Shown here one piece after another: positions 45,790 to 56,912 of a stretch of DNA of 64,000 nt. Position numbers and translations under genes: made by a program. This stretch comes from Alphaproteobacteria bacterium (GTDB lineage Bacteria; Pseudomonadota; Alphaproteobacteria; Rhizobiales; JAKIUO01): positions 1 to 64,000 of the forward strand of contig JAJRPI010000096.1 in assembly GCA_024280895.1 (NCBI GenBank), in the 5' to 3' direction. How positions within the stretch are numbered: the stretch's first letter is position 1; every line of letters starts with the position of its first letter. The notes below the pieces were generated by a model. That model did not search any database. It saw nothing but the letters and a program-made list of their open reading frames with translations, and was not told where the DNA came from.

Positions 45790-48395
45790 ATGGCCTTTGA
45801 GCGCTATAACGCACCGGTACGCGAAAAGCATTGGCAAAAAGTCTGGAAAGACCAGGAAACCTTCAAGACTGCCAATGAGGACGCACGGCCAAAATATTAT
45901 GTGCTTGAGATGTTCCCCTACCCTTCTGGCCGTATCCATATGGGCCATGTTCGCAATTATGCGATGGGCGACGTGGTGGCGCGTTTCAAACGGGCCAAGG
46001 GCTTTAATGTGCTGCATCCCATGGGCTGGGACGCATTTGGTATGCCCGCCGAAAACGCCGCCATGCAACGAAAGGTTCATCCCGGTGTCTGGACCTATCA
46101 AAATATCGCCGCCATGCGCTCTCAACTGAAAATGCTAGGGCTTTCTCTCGATTGGGACCGAGAATTCGCAACATGCGATGTCGCTTATTATCATCAGCAA
46201 CAAAAACTGTTTCTGGACTTCCTCAAAAGGATCTGGCCTATCGACGCTCCAGCAAGGTCAATTGGGATCCCGTGGATAATACGGTACTGGCCAATGAGCA
46301 GGTGATCGATGGCAAGGGTTGGCGCTCTGGTGCTCTGGTTGAACAGCGCGAATTGACACAATGGTTTTTTCGCATCACGCAGTTTGCCGATGATCTGCAA
46401 TCCAGCCTCGATACGCTTGACCGCTGGCCGGAAAAAGTGCGGGTCATGCAGAAAAACTGGATCGGTAAAAGCGAAGGCGCACTCGTGCGCTTTGCACTTG
46501 ATGAAAAAAACTGCCCGGACGGCTTTTCACAGATCGAAGTTTTCACGACCCGCCCCGATACCTTGTTTGGCGCCAGCTTTTGCGGCCTCTCCCCTGGTCA
46601 TCCACTGGCACTCGAGATGGCGAAAACCAACCCAGAACTCAAAAGCTTTATCGATGAGTGCGAACGCGCCGGCACCACCCAGGAAGAAATTGATACCGCT
46701 GAAAAACGCGGCTTTGATACGGGCCTTACGGTCACGCACCCCCTTGATGAGAGCTGGCAAATACCCGTTTATGTCGCCAATTTTATTCTCATGGACTATG
46801 GCACCGGCGCTATTTTCGGCTGTCCGGCTCATGATCAGCGCGATTTAGACTTTGCTCGCAAATATGAGCTGGGCGTCATGCCAGTTGTCGTGCCCGTAAA
46901 TGAGGATGTTAAAACGTTCCAGATCGAAGATGAGGCCTATACTGGTCCCGGCAAACTGGCCAATTCGCGATTTCTTGATGGTATGAACGTTGAGGACGCC
47001 AAAAAAGCGATTATCGATAAGCTCGATGAAACGGGCCGCGCAGACCGCCAGACGCAATATCGATTACGCGACTGGGGCATTTCTCGCCAGCGCTATTGGG
47101 GCTGCCCTATTCCCATTATTCATTGTGAAAAATGCGATATCGTCCCCGTCCCAGTGAAAGACCTGCCGGTCAAGCTGCCGGACGATGTAAGTTTTGACAA
47201 GCCGGGCAATCCACTTGATCATCATCCCACATGGAAAAATGTGAAATGCCCCACTTGTGGCGCAGATGCACGCCGCGAAACCGACACCATGGACACCTTT
47301 GTTGACAGTTCTTGGTATTATGCCCGTTTTTGTTCCCCAAAGGCCGATATACCGGTAGAACGCCAAGCCGTTGATAAATGGCTGCCCGTCGATCAATATA
47401 TTGGCGGCGTCGAACATGCCATTTTGCATCTGCTCTATTCACGATTTTTCGCCAGAGCCATGAGTGAAACTGGTCACCTAAACGTTAAAGAACCTTTTGC
47501 CGGTCTGTTTACGCAAGGCATGGTCAATCATGAAACCTATCAAGATGAAAACGGCGCATGGCTCGCACCAGTTGATGTGCGCGTTGAGGCAGATGGGAAT
47601 GAGCGTACAGCTGTTCACGATAAAACCGGCGGTCCCGTCACCATCGGCTCCATCGAGAAAATGTCAAAATCAAAACATAATGTCGTCGATCCTGATGATA
47701 TTATTACCCATTACGGCGCTGATACTGCTCGCTGGTTCATGTTGTCCGACAGCCCTCCCGAACGCGATGTCATCTGGACCGATGCAGGGGCCGAGGGAGC
47801 ATGGCGCTTTGTTCACCGTTTATCGCGCCTCGTTGATGAGGGCATTCAACTAATGGCCGACCGGGATAGTCCCGAACCCAAGAAAATTGACGATAAAGCG
47901 CTAGAATTGCGCCGCCATGCCCACAAGACCCTGCAAGCTGTTGGCACCGACATTGAAGGCCTTCGCTTCAATCGTGCTGTGGCGCAAATATACGAGTTTA
48001 CCAACCATATTACGACAGCACTCAAAAGCTTTGATCGCGATAATGAAGGCGAAGCTTTTGCCCTTCGCGAGGCCTTTACCTTCCTCACTCAGATGTTTGG
48101 GCCCATGATGCCGCATCTGGCCGAGGATTGCTGGGCGCGGCTGCAATACAACACTCTATTGGTTGATTCGCCCTGGCCGACCCCAATTGAGGCCCTTCTC
48201 ATTGACGAAACGATCAAGATTGCCGTACAAGTAAATGGTAAGCGCAGGGATGAATTGACTATTCCAATAGATGCTGCCAATGACGTCATTGAAAAAGCGG
48301 CTCTCGAATTGGAAAATGTCAAACGATCGATCGGGGACAAAAAGGTAAGAAAAGTCATAATTGTTCCAAAAAGAATCGTTAATATTGTCATTTGA
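45790..48395 (+). CDS. leuS: Leucyl-tRNA synthetase, interrupted by a one-base frameshift
   Basis: Charges tRNA-Leu. The first frame (45790 onward) has [19 protein letters not shown] with the HMGH signature. The second frame carries [20 protein letters not shown], the editing domain, and the KMSKS motif in [14 protein letters not shown]. At 46225-46230 the DNA reads CTC AAA AGG ATC. One more A would give CTC AAA AAG GAT CTG GCC TAT and a continuous, normal protein of about 868 residues. Without it the first frame stops at 46303-46305. leuS is essential and no second copy is seen, so a sequencing error in the A-run is most likely. Otherwise the shift must be bypassed. Confidence 0.93.
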
Positions 48396-48506
48396 CAGGC
48401 AATGATTACGGAACAAACGATCAGCGCATAAGCTGGCTGGATCGAAGATGATTTAGAAAATAGATCGGCGGCAAGGGGAACCCCTCACCGTTTTGACTTT
48501 TGGGGA

Positions 48507-49049
48507 ATGGGTTTTATGGCCAAAAAACAGATTGCCATAGTGAGCATTTTGAACAATCTCAAAATGATAGGCGCATTTCTCGTAATTGCCCTATTACTAG
48601 GTGCTTGTCGTCCTATGTATGGTGAAACCAGCATGGGCTCTTCAACCGTCACTGAGCTTTCTGCCATTGAAATCAATGATATACCAGGACGAGTCGGCCA
48701 AAAAATACGCAATGAGCTTATCTTCTTGTTCACCGGCGGCAACCACCCTGGCCAACCTAAATACAAGCTTGAAATTGTTTATAGGGAATCCGTACTGGGC
48801 GTTTTATTTAAAAGAACTGATGATGCCGCTGGCCGGATCTATTCACTTGACGTGACATTTACACTGCGCGATATCGACGGTAAAACCGAATTAACCAAAG
48901 GTCGTAGTCACGCCCGGGCTGCCTTTGACAAACATAAATCGACCTATGCTAATATCCGCGCCGAACGGGATGCAAAAAACCGTGCGGCCAAAGATATTGC
49001 TAATGATGTCAATACCAGATTAGCAGCTTATATTTCCAGCAATCGCTAG
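48507..49049 (+). CDS. lptE: LPS assembly lipoprotein LptE
   Basis: 180 residues. A lipoprotein signal with lipobox LLGAC (Cys near 34) is followed by a small mixed domain (YKLEIVYRESV, IYSLDVTFTLRD) and a helical C-terminus. LptE plugs LptD in the outer membrane. The leuS-lptE-holA order is typical of proteobacteria. Confidence 0.9.
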   Translation: MGFMAKKQIAIVSILNNLKMIGAFLVIALLLGACRPMYGETSMGSSTVTELSAIEINDIPGRVGQKIRNELIFLFTGGNHPGQPKYKLEIVYRESVLGVLFKRTDDAAGRIYSLDVTFTLRDIDGKTELTKGRSHARAAFDKHKSTYANIRAERDAKNRAAKDIANDVNTRLAAYISSNR

Positions 49050-49059
49050 GTCTGGATCT

Positions 49060-50082
49060 ATGGTCGCGATCAAATCCCACCAATCTGACAAAATCATCAA
49101 AGACCCCCCAAAAGGCACTCATGCCTACTTGTTCTATGGCACTGACGAAGGCCGAATCAGTGAAAATGCCGCTGTATTGGCAAAAATTTGGTCCACAAAG
49201 CACGGTGATGGTGGTGAAATCATCCAAATCGATGATCGCTCAATTGCTGACAATCCAGATATTGTCGCAATTGAAGTACGTTCTGTTTCGATGTTTGGGG
49301 GCTTTTCTGTGGTCCGACTGGCGCTTAGCAATCGTATCAAACCTGATCTGATCGGCGAGTTGATTGAGCTTAAACCGCAAAATCTCATTATACTGGAAGC
49401 GGGTAATCTCAAACCATCTTCGGCAATGCGCAAGCTATTTGAAAAATCAAAAAACGCTGCTGCTATCCCCTGCTTTCCAGATGAAGCCCGCGATATTAGC
49501 GGGCTGATCCAGAACGAGCTGATTGACAAGGGGATCAATATATCGACAACAGCGCGCAGTTTGCTAACGGCCAGCCTTGGATCAGATCGCGGCATTTCTC
49601 GCCAGGAACTCATCAAGCTGGCACTTTACGCCCATGATAAACCGCAAATTGAAGTGGAGGATATTGAAACGATTATTGGGGATAGCTCACAGCTTGCCTA
49701 TGATCAGCTCATCACCCTTATAATGACAGGTCAAGGCACTGCGGCCTTGTCAAAGCTTGATCGTTTGCTGGCATCAGGTTTAACAAATGCCGGCCTTACC
49801 ACCCTGCTCGGCCGCCATCTCACTCGTCTTTATAAACTGCGCGCATTGATGGAAAGCGGCCGTCAGGCAAATGATGCGGTCAATGCCTTGCGCCCCCCTG
49901 TTCATTTCAAACAGCGCGATGCCATGGTACAGCAAGTGATGAAATTAAAACTGCCGGTGCTTAAAAAGGCCATCCATCTTGTACAGGAAACTGTGGCCCG
50001 GACCCGCTTGCAATCAGCCTTCGAACGCATATCAACAGAACGCATGATCTTGATATTATCGAAAATGTCGAGCGGCCGCTGA
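49060..50082 (+). CDS. holA: DNA polymerase III subunit delta
   Basis: 340 residues. The clamp-loader delta subunit opens the beta clamp and loads it on DNA. N-terminal AAA-like part: FYGTDEGRISE, VEVRSVSMFGGFSVV; middle LIQNELIDKGI; C-terminal collar domain. 10 bp after lptE, so co-transcribed. Confidence 0.92.
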   Translation: MVAIKSHQSDKIIKDPPKGTHAYLFYGTDEGRISENAAVLAKIWSTKHGDGGEIIQIDDRSIADNPDIVAIEVRSVSMFGGFSVVRLALSNRIKPDLIGELIELKPQNLIILEAGNLKPSSAMRKLFEKSKNAAAIPCFPDEARDISGLIQNELIDKGINISTTARSLLTASLGSDRGISRQELIKLALYAHDKPQIEVEDIETIIGDSSQLAYDQLITLIMTGQGTAALSKLDRLLASGLTNAGLTTLLGRHLTRLYKLRALMESGRQANDAVNALRPPVHFKQRDAMVQQVMKLKLPVLKKAIHLVQETVARTRLQSAFERISTERMILILSKMSSGR

Positions 50083-50278
50083 CCGCTAAATACATTTGTA
50101 GACCTCTTGCTAATACATCATAAAGGTCTAATAAAATTTAGACATTCATCAATATATCCACAAAGACTAAATTTATATATTTTGAGTTGCATATCATTAT
50201 ATAATAACTGACTACACGTTCTAATATACTACGTGTACAGTGTTAAGTAGTTCTAGTAAAAGCGGATTGGATCAAAAA

Positions 50279-50635
50279 ATGAACAGTAATTTATTTAGAA
50301 TGTTATTCTCGAACATTGGATCTGGCATTTTAACGGGAATTGCCATTATTTCGTTTCTTGTCGTCGTACCAACGGCTAATGCCGGTATCAGATGTAATGA
50401 CGAATTTCAGATATTTAAAAGTGGAGATCTACTTGCTACACCATGGTGTGAAGATCAATATATAGCTCGTATTGCCCGACAATATGGACGCAAAGTCAGC
50501 AACCGTATGATGCGTCAAAATCCAAATTTAAAAGAAGAAGTCTGTCAAATAATCGGTCATGATTATCGGCTCAATCTGATATGCCATCAAAATGGATCGA
50601 CGGATCGTGGAAGGTCAAGATCCACTAGCCGTTGA
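50279..50635 (+). CDS. Small predicted secreted protein with a GxxCN...PWCEDQY core
   Basis: 118 residues from ATG 50279. A signal peptide (about 1-36, ending TANA) is followed by a short mature part with four cysteines (in IRCNDEFQ, TPWCEDQY, EEVCQIIG and LICHQNG). The pattern is shared, as I recall, by hypothetical proteins of many Hyphomicrobiales; no function is known. The region upstream is very AT-rich (50083-50278), unlike its neighbours. The Ser/Arg-rich tail is probably disordered. Confidence 0.72.
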   Translation: MNSNLFRMLFSNIGSGILTGIAIISFLVVVPTANAGIRCNDEFQIFKSGDLLATPWCEDQYIARIARQYGRKVSNRMMRQNPNLKEEVCQIIGHDYRLNLICHQNGSTDRGRSRSTSR

Positions 50636-50664
50636 AATATTATGCGCTAATATGAGGCCTTAGA

Positions 50665-51585
50665 TCAGTTTGAATATTTCTTGGTCAATCGAAGATAGAG
50701 ATCATCAAACTGATCGAGGGTTTTGTATTTCACCCTGATCTCACCGCTTTGACCGTTACCCTTACGAATATTGACAGCCAGGCCCAGTATATCAGCCAGC
50801 TCTTTTTGCACTGCCAGTGTATCGGCGTCAAATTCGGTCATGATATCATCATCATTGCTGGCCTTATGGGCGCTTTCTTGCACCATGGCTTCGACCTGGC
50901 GAACACTCAAGCCTTTTTCAACGATCAGTCTGGCCAGTTTTTCCGCATCAACAAAGCCGATAAGAGCGCGGCCATGACCGGCACTGATGGCTCCTTCGCG
51001 CACCAGCGTCTGCACAGTATCAGGCAGCTTCAAAAGACGCAGCGTATTAGTCAAATGTGAGCGGCTCTTGCCAATGATTTTGGCCAGCTCTTCTTGATTA
51101 TAGCCAAACTGATCGACGAGATCACGATAGCCAAAGGCTTCTTCAATGGCGGTGAGATCAGAGCGTTGAACATTTTCAATGATCGCCAGCTCTAAAACTT
51201 CCTGATCTCCAAGTTCGCGAACCAAAATCGGCACTTGATGAACACCAGCTTGTTGAGCAGCACGCCAGCGTCTCTCCCCTGCTACCAGTTCATAGCCATT
51301 ACCATCGGGAGCAGGTCGTACGATCAGCGGCTGAACAATGCCTCTTTGTTTAATCGAACTGGCCAGCTCATCCAGTTCAACCGGAGAAAATGATTTGCGT
51401 GGATTGAACGGACTGGCATGAACCATATCGATGGGAACAAGCTTATGACCTTCTTCACGTAGACCAACAACCGGATTACTATCGACAATCGTCACAGGCT
51501 GCATGGGCGGATTCATACCCGTGGTATCACCGATTAAAGATGCCAGTCCCCTGCCGAGCCTCGATTTATTGTCTGACGTTGCCAT
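50665..51585 (-). CDS. parB: Chromosome partitioning protein ParB
   Basis: About 306 residues. N-terminal SRLGRGLASLIGD; CTP/DNA-binding ParB domain with FNPRKSF and ELVAGERRWRAAQ; central helix-turn-helix (EELAKIIGKSRSHLTNTLRLL); C-terminal dimer domain. It binds parS, spreads on DNA and is moved by ParA. Four parS sites lie within 8 kb. ATG 51585 with GGGGAA upstream is chosen over ATG 51600. Confidence 0.96.
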   Translation of the reverse strand: MATSDNKSRLGRGLASLIGDTTGMNPPMQPVTIVDSNPVVGLREEGHKLVPIDMVHASPFNPRKSFSPVELDELASSIKQRGIVQPLIVRPAPDGNGYELVAGERRWRAAQQAGVHQVPILVRELGDQEVLELAIIENVQRSDLTAIEEAFGYRDLVDQFGYNQEELAKIIGKSRSHLTNTLRLLKLPDTVQTLVREGAISAGHGRALIGFVDAEKLARLIVEKGLSVRQVEAMVQESAHKASNDDDIMTEFDADTLAVQKELADILGLAVNIRKGNGQSGEIRVKYKTLDQFDDLYLRLTKKYSN

Positions 51586-51688
51586 CGTTATATTCCCCAT
51601 TTACCGCTTGTTTATTTTGACAACATACTGGTTAACCACTTGTTAATATTGGTTACTTTACTGCCCGCAGCTCCGTTGGTTGCTCAAC

Positions 51689-52510
51689 TTAACGCTCATT
51701 TTGAAGTATTTCACGTGCCAGCTCGATATAGGCCTGACTACCAGGAGCTTTCAAATCATACAGCAAAACTGGTTGGCCAAAGGACGGGGCTTCAGACACT
51801 TTGACATTACGCGGGATCACGGCATTATATAATTTATCACCAAACACCGACGATACCTCTGCCGCTACGGTTTTGGATAGCTTGGTGCGATCATCCACCA
51901 TAGTCAGAACAATGCCCATAATATCTAGCGTTGGATTAAGTAGTTTGCGAAATTCCTCAATTGAATTGGTCAATTGGGACAGGCCTTCCAAAGCAAAAAA
52001 TTCTGCTTGTACCGGCACTAGTACGGATTGAGCCGCGGCCATCGCATTAATCGTCAACAGGTTAAAGCTGGGCGGACAATCAATAATGATATAGTCAAAA
52101 GGCTTGGTTTCATGACCATTGTTTATCTGGATATTCTTGATGAGCTCAATGGCCTGCTTCAATCGAAACGAGCGATCTGGCGTGTTGGCCAATTCATTTT
52201 CAACCCCTAGCAAATCCAGCGTCGAGGGCATTAACAACAAACCTGGCACCGCAGTAGCGAGCAGAGATTGCGTGACGATATTGGGATCCATCAACACATC
52301 AAAGGTCGATATTTTACGATCATCATGATCAATGCCAAGACCCGTTGAGGCATTGCCCTGAGGATCCATATCAATAATCAAAACGCATTGACCTATTGCA
52401 GCCATCGCGGTTCCCAGATTGATGGCGGTCGTGGTTTTACCGACCCCACCTTTCTGGTTAGCCACTGCCAATATGCGCGGAGTTGGCAGATTTGAATTAG
52501 TTCCAGACAT
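51689..52510 (-). CDS. parA: Chromosome partitioning ATPase ParA
   Basis: About 273 residues. Deviant Walker A AVANQKGGVGKTTTAINLG (residues 16-34) and Walker A' VLIIDMDPQGNAS. It binds non-specific DNA with ATP and pulls the ParB-parS complex. ATG 52510 is chosen; ATG 52528 is possible. Between rsmG and parB. Confidence 0.96.
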   Translation of the reverse strand: MSGTNSNLPTPRILAVANQKGGVGKTTTAINLGTAMAAIGQCVLIIDMDPQGNASTGLGIDHDDRKISTFDVLMDPNIVTQSLLATAVPGLLLMPSTLDLLGVENELANTPDRSFRLKQAIELIKNIQINNGHETKPFDYIIIDCPPSFNLLTINAMAAAQSVLVPVQAEFFALEGLSQLTNSIEEFRKLLNPTLDIMGIVLTMVDDRTKLSKTVAAEVSSVFGDKLYNAVIPRNVKVSEAPSFGQPVLLYDLKAPGSQAYIELAREILQNER

Positions 52511-52615
52511 GAAAGGATCCCTTTCCATTCATAATTGTTGAGCGACGTCCGGTCTTTTAAGTGCGGATGAAACTATCCAGTTTCGAATTCAAACAAGACA
52601 ATAGTATCCGCTCGT

Positions 52616-53287
52616 TTATACGCCTCTACGCACCAGGTTTTTGATTTCCAAAATACATCCATCTGTACTGGTACAACTTGGTAACTCTCTTTGCGCAAAC
52701 ACCCAGTCTTGTTTCGCCCGCTCTATCTCAGAGGCGACTTCGCGCCCCTTGAAAAAATAAGCAACAGTCTCGTCGCTTAAAAAGGGTTCGCTTAGAGCAA
52801 GCAAACCTTCAAGCGATGTAAGGGCTCGCGCACTGATGACACTAAATCGCTTGCCTTGCGAATTGCAGGCATAGTCCTCAACGCGCTCATTATAGATTTC
52901 CACAGGCAAGTTCAGATGCCTGACCACATCGGACAAAAAAGCGCATTTTCTGCCATTACTCTCAACAAGGTGGAATTGATAATCGAAATCTTGCGATAAC
53001 ATGATGGCAGCGACAAGACCTGGAAAACCAGCCCCACTGCCGATATCAAGCCAAATCCCACTCTTTTTGGCCGAATCACTTTCTCCTAGTATATCTACAA
53101 TTTGCGCACTGTCACCAACATGTCGATGCCAAATCTCATCTAAAGTCGATGGAGCGATAAGATTCACCGCTTTTTGCCATTTTCTCAACAGTTCCACATA
53201 GCACTCTAACTGCACCAATGTTTCACGTGAAACATTGAACACCGAAGCAAGTTTTTGGGGTCCCGTTATCACGGTTATCTGTTTCAT
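52616..53287 (-). CDS. rsmG: 16S rRNA (guanine-527-N7) methyltransferase RsmG
   Basis: 223 residues (GidB). SAM-binding region IWLDIGSGAGFPGLVAAI near 73-90. Loss of this enzyme gives low-level streptomycin resistance in several bacteria. The codons for Asn-Val-Ser-Arg-Glu-Thr (18-23) are a perfect parS site, a known feature of many gidB genes. Confidence 0.94.
   Translation of the reverse strand: MKQITVITGPQKLASVFNVSRETLVQLECYVELLRKWQKAVNLIAPSTLDEIWHRHVGDSAQIVDILGESDSAKKSGIWLDIGSGAGFPGLVAAIMLSQDFDYQFHLVESNGRKCAFLSDVVRHLNLPVEIYNERVEDYACNSQGKRFSVISARALTSLEGLLALSEPFLSDETVAYFFKGREVASEIERAKQDWVFAQRELPSCTSTDGCILEIKNLVRRGV
53219..53234. promoter_or_regulatory. parS site 1 (inside rsmG)
   Basis: TGTTTCACGTGAAACA, a perfect 16-bp palindrome identical to the consensus ParB site. 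Confidence 0.95.
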
Positions 53288-53311
53288 TGGTATATATGGA
53301 TCCGTTCTTGC

Positions 53312-55198
53312 TCAGACTTTGGCGATCTTTTTGTCAGAACTCTTTTTGATATGGGCAATGAGGATCATCAAGGCTGCCGGCGTCATTCCATCAATCTTTG
53401 TTGCTTGACCAAGCGTCAGCGGCTGATGGGACTCAAGCTTTTGAGAGATCTCGTTTGATAGCCCACCAATAGCTGAAAAATCGAAATCTCGCGGGATCTT
53501 TAGAGCCTGTTCCTTATTGTAGTTTTTGATATCGCGCTCTTGGCGATCAAGATATACCGCATAGCGCGCATCAACATCGATGATTTTTTGTATGCCATCC
53601 TCAATCTCATTCATTTGAGGCCAGATAGTCACAAGATCGTCCCATGTAATATCTGGATATGACAAGAGTTCAAAGGCTGAACGCTGTCGCCCGTCCTGGT
53701 TAAGTTTAAGGCCCGCTTTTTGCGCCTCGCTTGGTGACATTGCCAGCCCCTTCAATAGCTGACCAGCCGCCGTCAGCTTTTTGGCATGCGCCGTAAACCT
53801 GTCAGCACGCTTTGCTCCAACACAGCCAATATCAAGTCCCGCGAGGGTCAACCGGCTATCGGCATTATCAGATCGTAGTTTTAATCGATATTCGGCGCGT
53901 GAGGTGAACATGCGATAAGGCTCACTAATGCCGTTGCGCACCAGATCATCCACCATCACACCAAGATAGGCATCAGTGCGGGACAAAATGAATTCGCGCG
54001 ATTGTTGATCAGCGCCAGATCCACCAGCCAAAAGAGCGGCATTGACCCCGGCGATCAATCCCTGGCCAGCCGCTTCTTCATATCCTGTTGTGCCATTGAT
54101 CTGTCCCGCACAAAACAAACCTGGCAATTTACGGTTTTCCAAAGTGGGGTAAAGTTCACGGGCATCGATATAATCATATTCGATGGCATATCCCGGCTGC
54201 AGGATCACCGCATCCTCCAATCCCTTGATGGAATGGACATAGGCATTTTGTACGTCGATTGGAAGACTGGTGGAAATGCCATTTGGATAGATGACATTAT
54301 TGTCCAGACTTTCTGGTTCCAAAAAGATTTGGTGAGAAGTTCTATCCTTGAAGCGGACGATTTTATCCTCGATACTTGGACAGTATCTAGGACCCGTACT
54401 TTCGATCTGACCACTATAAATCGGTGCTCGATCTAGATTTTCGCGGATAATATCATGGGTATGGCTATTGGTATGGGTAATATGACAGCAGATCTGCGGA
54501 TTAGTTATTTTTGCGGTCAGTGAGGAAAACGGCACTGGTGGATTGTCACCGGGCTGTTCTTGTAGTTCATCCCAATGAATGGTCTGCCCATCAAGACGTG
54601 GCGGTGTGCCAGTTTTCAAGCGGCCCATTGAAAGGCCCTGATCATAAAGACGGTCCGCCAAAGCAATCGAGGGCTGTTCGCCAAACCTGCCAGCCGGGAT
54701 ACGCTGTTCGCCAATATGGATAAGGCCGCACAAAAAAGTACCAGTAGTCAATACCACCGCACCAGCAAATAGTTTTTGACCATCGCCAAGCACCACACCG
54801 ATGACACGGCCGGTATCAAGCATCAAATCCTCCACACCGCCTTCAATAACCCTTAGATTCTCACATGATGCGATAGCTGTTTGCATGGCCGCTTTATAAA
54901 GCTTGCGATCGGCTTGGGCGCGCGGACCCTGGACCGCCGGGCCCTTGCTCTTGTTCAAGATACGAAACTGGATACCACCGGCATCAGCAACATGACCCAT
55001 CAAACCATCAAGAGCATCGATCTCACGGACCAGATGACCTTTGCCCAAACCTCCAATAGCTGGATTACAGGACATTTCGCCAATCGTATCGGCCTGATGA
55101 GTAACCAGCGCCGTGCTCGCACCAAGACGTGCAGAAGCCGCTGCGGCCTCACAGCCCGCATGCCCACCACCAATCACTATAACATCATATTCACACAT
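53312..55198 (-). CDS. mnmG: tRNA uridine-5-carboxymethylaminomethyl modification enzyme MnmG
   Basis: About 628 residues (GidA). The FAD-binding [17 protein letters not shown] at residues 10-26 and [18 protein letters not shown] are family signatures. With MnmE it modifies the wobble uridine of several tRNAs. ATG 55198 is chosen; ATG 55213 lies five codons up. Together with MnmE and RsmG it marks the origin-proximal region in many bacteria. Confidence 0.96.
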   Translation of the reverse strand: MCEYDVIVIGGGHAGCEAAAASARLGASTALVTHQADTIGEMSCNPAIGGLGKGHLVREIDALDGLMGHVADAGGIQFRILNKSKGPAVQGPRAQADRKLYKAAMQTAIASCENLRVIEGGVEDLMLDTGRVIGVVLGDGQKLFAGAVVLTTGTFLCGLIHIGEQRIPAGRFGEQPSIALADRLYDQGLSMGRLKTGTPPRLDGQTIHWDELQEQPGDNPPVPFSSLTAKITNPQICCHITHTNSHTHDIIRENLDRAPIYSGQIESTGPRYCPSIEDKIVRFKDRTSHQIFLEPESLDNNVIYPNGISTSLPIDVQNAYVHSIKGLEDAVILQPGYAIEYDYIDARELYPTLENRKLPGLFCAGQINGTTGYEEAAGQGLIAGVNAALLAGGSGADQQSREFILSRTDAYLGVMVDDLVRNGISEPYRMFTSRAEYRLKLRSDNADSRLTLAGLDIGCVGAKRADRFTAHAKKLTAAGQLLKGLAMSPSEAQKAGLKLNQDGRQRSAFELLSYPDITWDDLVTIWPQMNEIEDGIQKIIDVDARYAVYLDRQERDIKNYNKEQALKIPRDFDFSAIGGLSNEISQKLESHQPLTLGQATKIDGMTPAALMILIAHIKKSSDKKIAKV

Positions 55199-55229
55199 AT
55201 TGCGTCGCTGCACTCATCGGATTGAAAAA

Positions 55230-55245
55230 TGTTTCACGTGAAACA
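55230..55245. promoter_or_regulatory. parS site 2 (upstream of mnmG)
   Basis: A perfect TGTTTCACGTGAAACA, 32 bp before the mnmG start. Confidence 0.95.
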
Positions 55246-55280
55246 TTTCAAAATTCCATTATTCAAAATAAGAATTCTAA

Positions 55281-55361
55281 TCGCCTATGCGGCGAGCAGC
55301 AAAGGGCAAGCCCCTTGCATCCCTTCTATTTAAAGCAATTGAGGTTTGGGGACTAGTGCTC
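55281..55361. repeat. Dispersed palindromic repeat, copy D (inverted orientation)
   Basis: Read leftward it shows AGCACTAGTCCCCAAACC, then AGGGATGCAAGGGGCTTGCCC and GCTCGCCGCATAGGCGATTA, as in copies C and E. It lies between mnmE and mnmG. Confidence 0.75.
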
Positions 55362-55440
55362 AAATAACGCAGCGATAGCATATCAAAAAAACTCCCCAAT
55401 GCCGTTTGCAAAGATATTTGATACCCAATTTCCAGATCTA

Positions 55441-56799
55441 TCACTTCCCAATACAGAACTCACCAAATATTTTTCCTAGCAATTCTTCAACATCAATGCG
55501 CCCGGTCAACCGGCCAAGCGCGGTAGCTGCCTGGCGCAAATCTTCAGCGCGTAACTCTGCGTCAGCAAGAGAGCCGTTCATAAAGGTGGAAAGAGCCATT
55601 TGTGCAGTAACAACTTCTGTTCGGTGGCGTGCTCTGGTGATCAGCGGTGAAGACTGAGGTTGTTTATTAGATGCGAGCAAGCCCTCAATCTTACATATCA
55701 ATGTCCCTATACCGTCATTGGTTTTGCTAGAGATGGCCAAATCAAAGTCTTTTGAAGCTGTTTTGGTGCTATTTTCGTACAAATCCGCCTTGGACAATAT
55801 CCTCCAGACCTGTTCCGGTCCTTGAGTGGAACGCATTGTTGTGAGGATACTAATATCCTCATCTGGTTCTTGTGGATCAATCAGCCAAAGTACGAGATCC
55901 GCATCGCTCAAACGCTCCAAAGCCCGCTTAATGCCTTCTTGCTCAACAGCGCCAGTGGTTTGTCTGATACCAGCCGTATCCATCACCAATACAGGAAACC
56001 CACCAATGGTCAGATGCACCTCAATAATATCGCGGGTCGTACCTGGTTCCGAGGTAACGATGGCGGCGTCTCGTTTGGCAAGCACATTCAACAGGCTTGA
56101 TTTACCCACATTAGGTGCGCCAGCAATGACCATGCGAAATCCATCTCGCATCTGTTCACCGCGCCGACCTGAACTTTCCAGATGATCGGATATCGAGTTA
56201 TGTAGTTTAACGACGATCTCTTCGACCTGTGTTCCAACGCTTTGCGTAATATCTTCTTCGTCGGAAAAATCAATCAAGGCTTCCACCAGCGCGCTAGCTG
56301 TTAGTATCTGCTCGCGCCAACCTTCATAGAGCTTGCCAAGAGCACCTTCACTTTGGCGTAGAGCTTGGCGGCGTTGTCCCTGCGTTTCAGCATTGATCAA
56401 ATCAGCCAGACCTTCAATGGCGGTCAGGTCCATTTTACCATGTTCAAAAGCGCGGCGAGCGAATTCTCCAGGTTCCGCTAATCGATAATCCTGGAAATCC
56501 GCTAACACTGACAAGAGCCTGGCCACAACGGCCTGACTACCATGGCAATGAATTTCTACGATATCTTCGCCAGTGAAACTATGCGGGGCTGGAAACCATA
56601 ATAATAAGCAGCGATCAATTGGCTCAGCTGTCATTGGATCGCGCAATAATCGAAGAGTGGCTTGTCTGGCTTGGATGGAGCCACCAGCCATTTGCACGAT
56701 GACCTCATGGGCACGTGAACCGCTGATACGTAGCACACCAACACCAGCACGACCGCTTGCACTGGCCAAAGCATAAATAGTTTCATCCAATTGAGGCAT
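55441..56799 (-). CDS. mnmE: tRNA modification GTPase MnmE
   Basis: 452 residues (TrmE). N-terminal folate-binding domain, then a GTPase with the P-loop GAPNVGKSSLLN and DTAGIRQTTGAVE, and the C-terminal FCIGK motif that completes the active site. Partner of MnmG. Start MPQLDETIYALAS is typical. Confidence 0.95.
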   Translation of the reverse strand: MPQLDETIYALASASGRAGVGVLRISGSRAHEVIVQMAGGSIQARQATLRLLRDPMTAEPIDRCLLLWFPAPHSFTGEDIVEIHCHGSQAVVARLLSVLADFQDYRLAEPGEFARRAFEHGKMDLTAIEGLADLINAETQGQRRQALRQSEGALGKLYEGWREQILTASALVEALIDFSDEEDITQSVGTQVEEIVVKLHNSISDHLESSGRRGEQMRDGFRMVIAGAPNVGKSSLLNVLAKRDAAIVTSEPGTTRDIIEVHLTIGGFPVLVMDTAGIRQTTGAVEQEGIKRALERLSDADLVLWLIDPQEPDEDISILTTMRSTQGPEQVWRILSKADLYENSTKTASKDFDLAISSKTNDGIGTLICKIEGLLASNKQPQSSPLITRARHRTEVVTAQMALSTFMNGSLADAELRAEDLRQAATALGRLTGRIDVEELLGKIFGEFCIGK

Positions 56800-56838
56800 T
56801 TTCGCCCTCTAAACTGCTATTTGACGTCAAAATAAAAA

Positions 56839-56887
56839 CAGGACACTTTCCTCCAGCACTTGCGTGCTTGGGGAGGAAAGTATCCTG
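56839..56887 (-). terminator. Intrinsic terminator after rho
   Basis: 16-bp arms 56839-56854 and 56872-56887 (one wobble), with an inner AGCA/TGCT pair. On the minus strand it is followed by TTTTTATTTTG. It stands between the rho stop and the mnmE start, both read leftward. Confidence 0.85.
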
Positions 56888-56912
56888 CAACAATTTTCAA
56901 TGATTTCACAAT

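Noticed and set aside
46225..46230. Programmed -1 frameshift in leuS
   Set aside because: No slippery heptamer and only four A in the run; leuS is not known to be recoded. A deletion or sequencing error is simpler.
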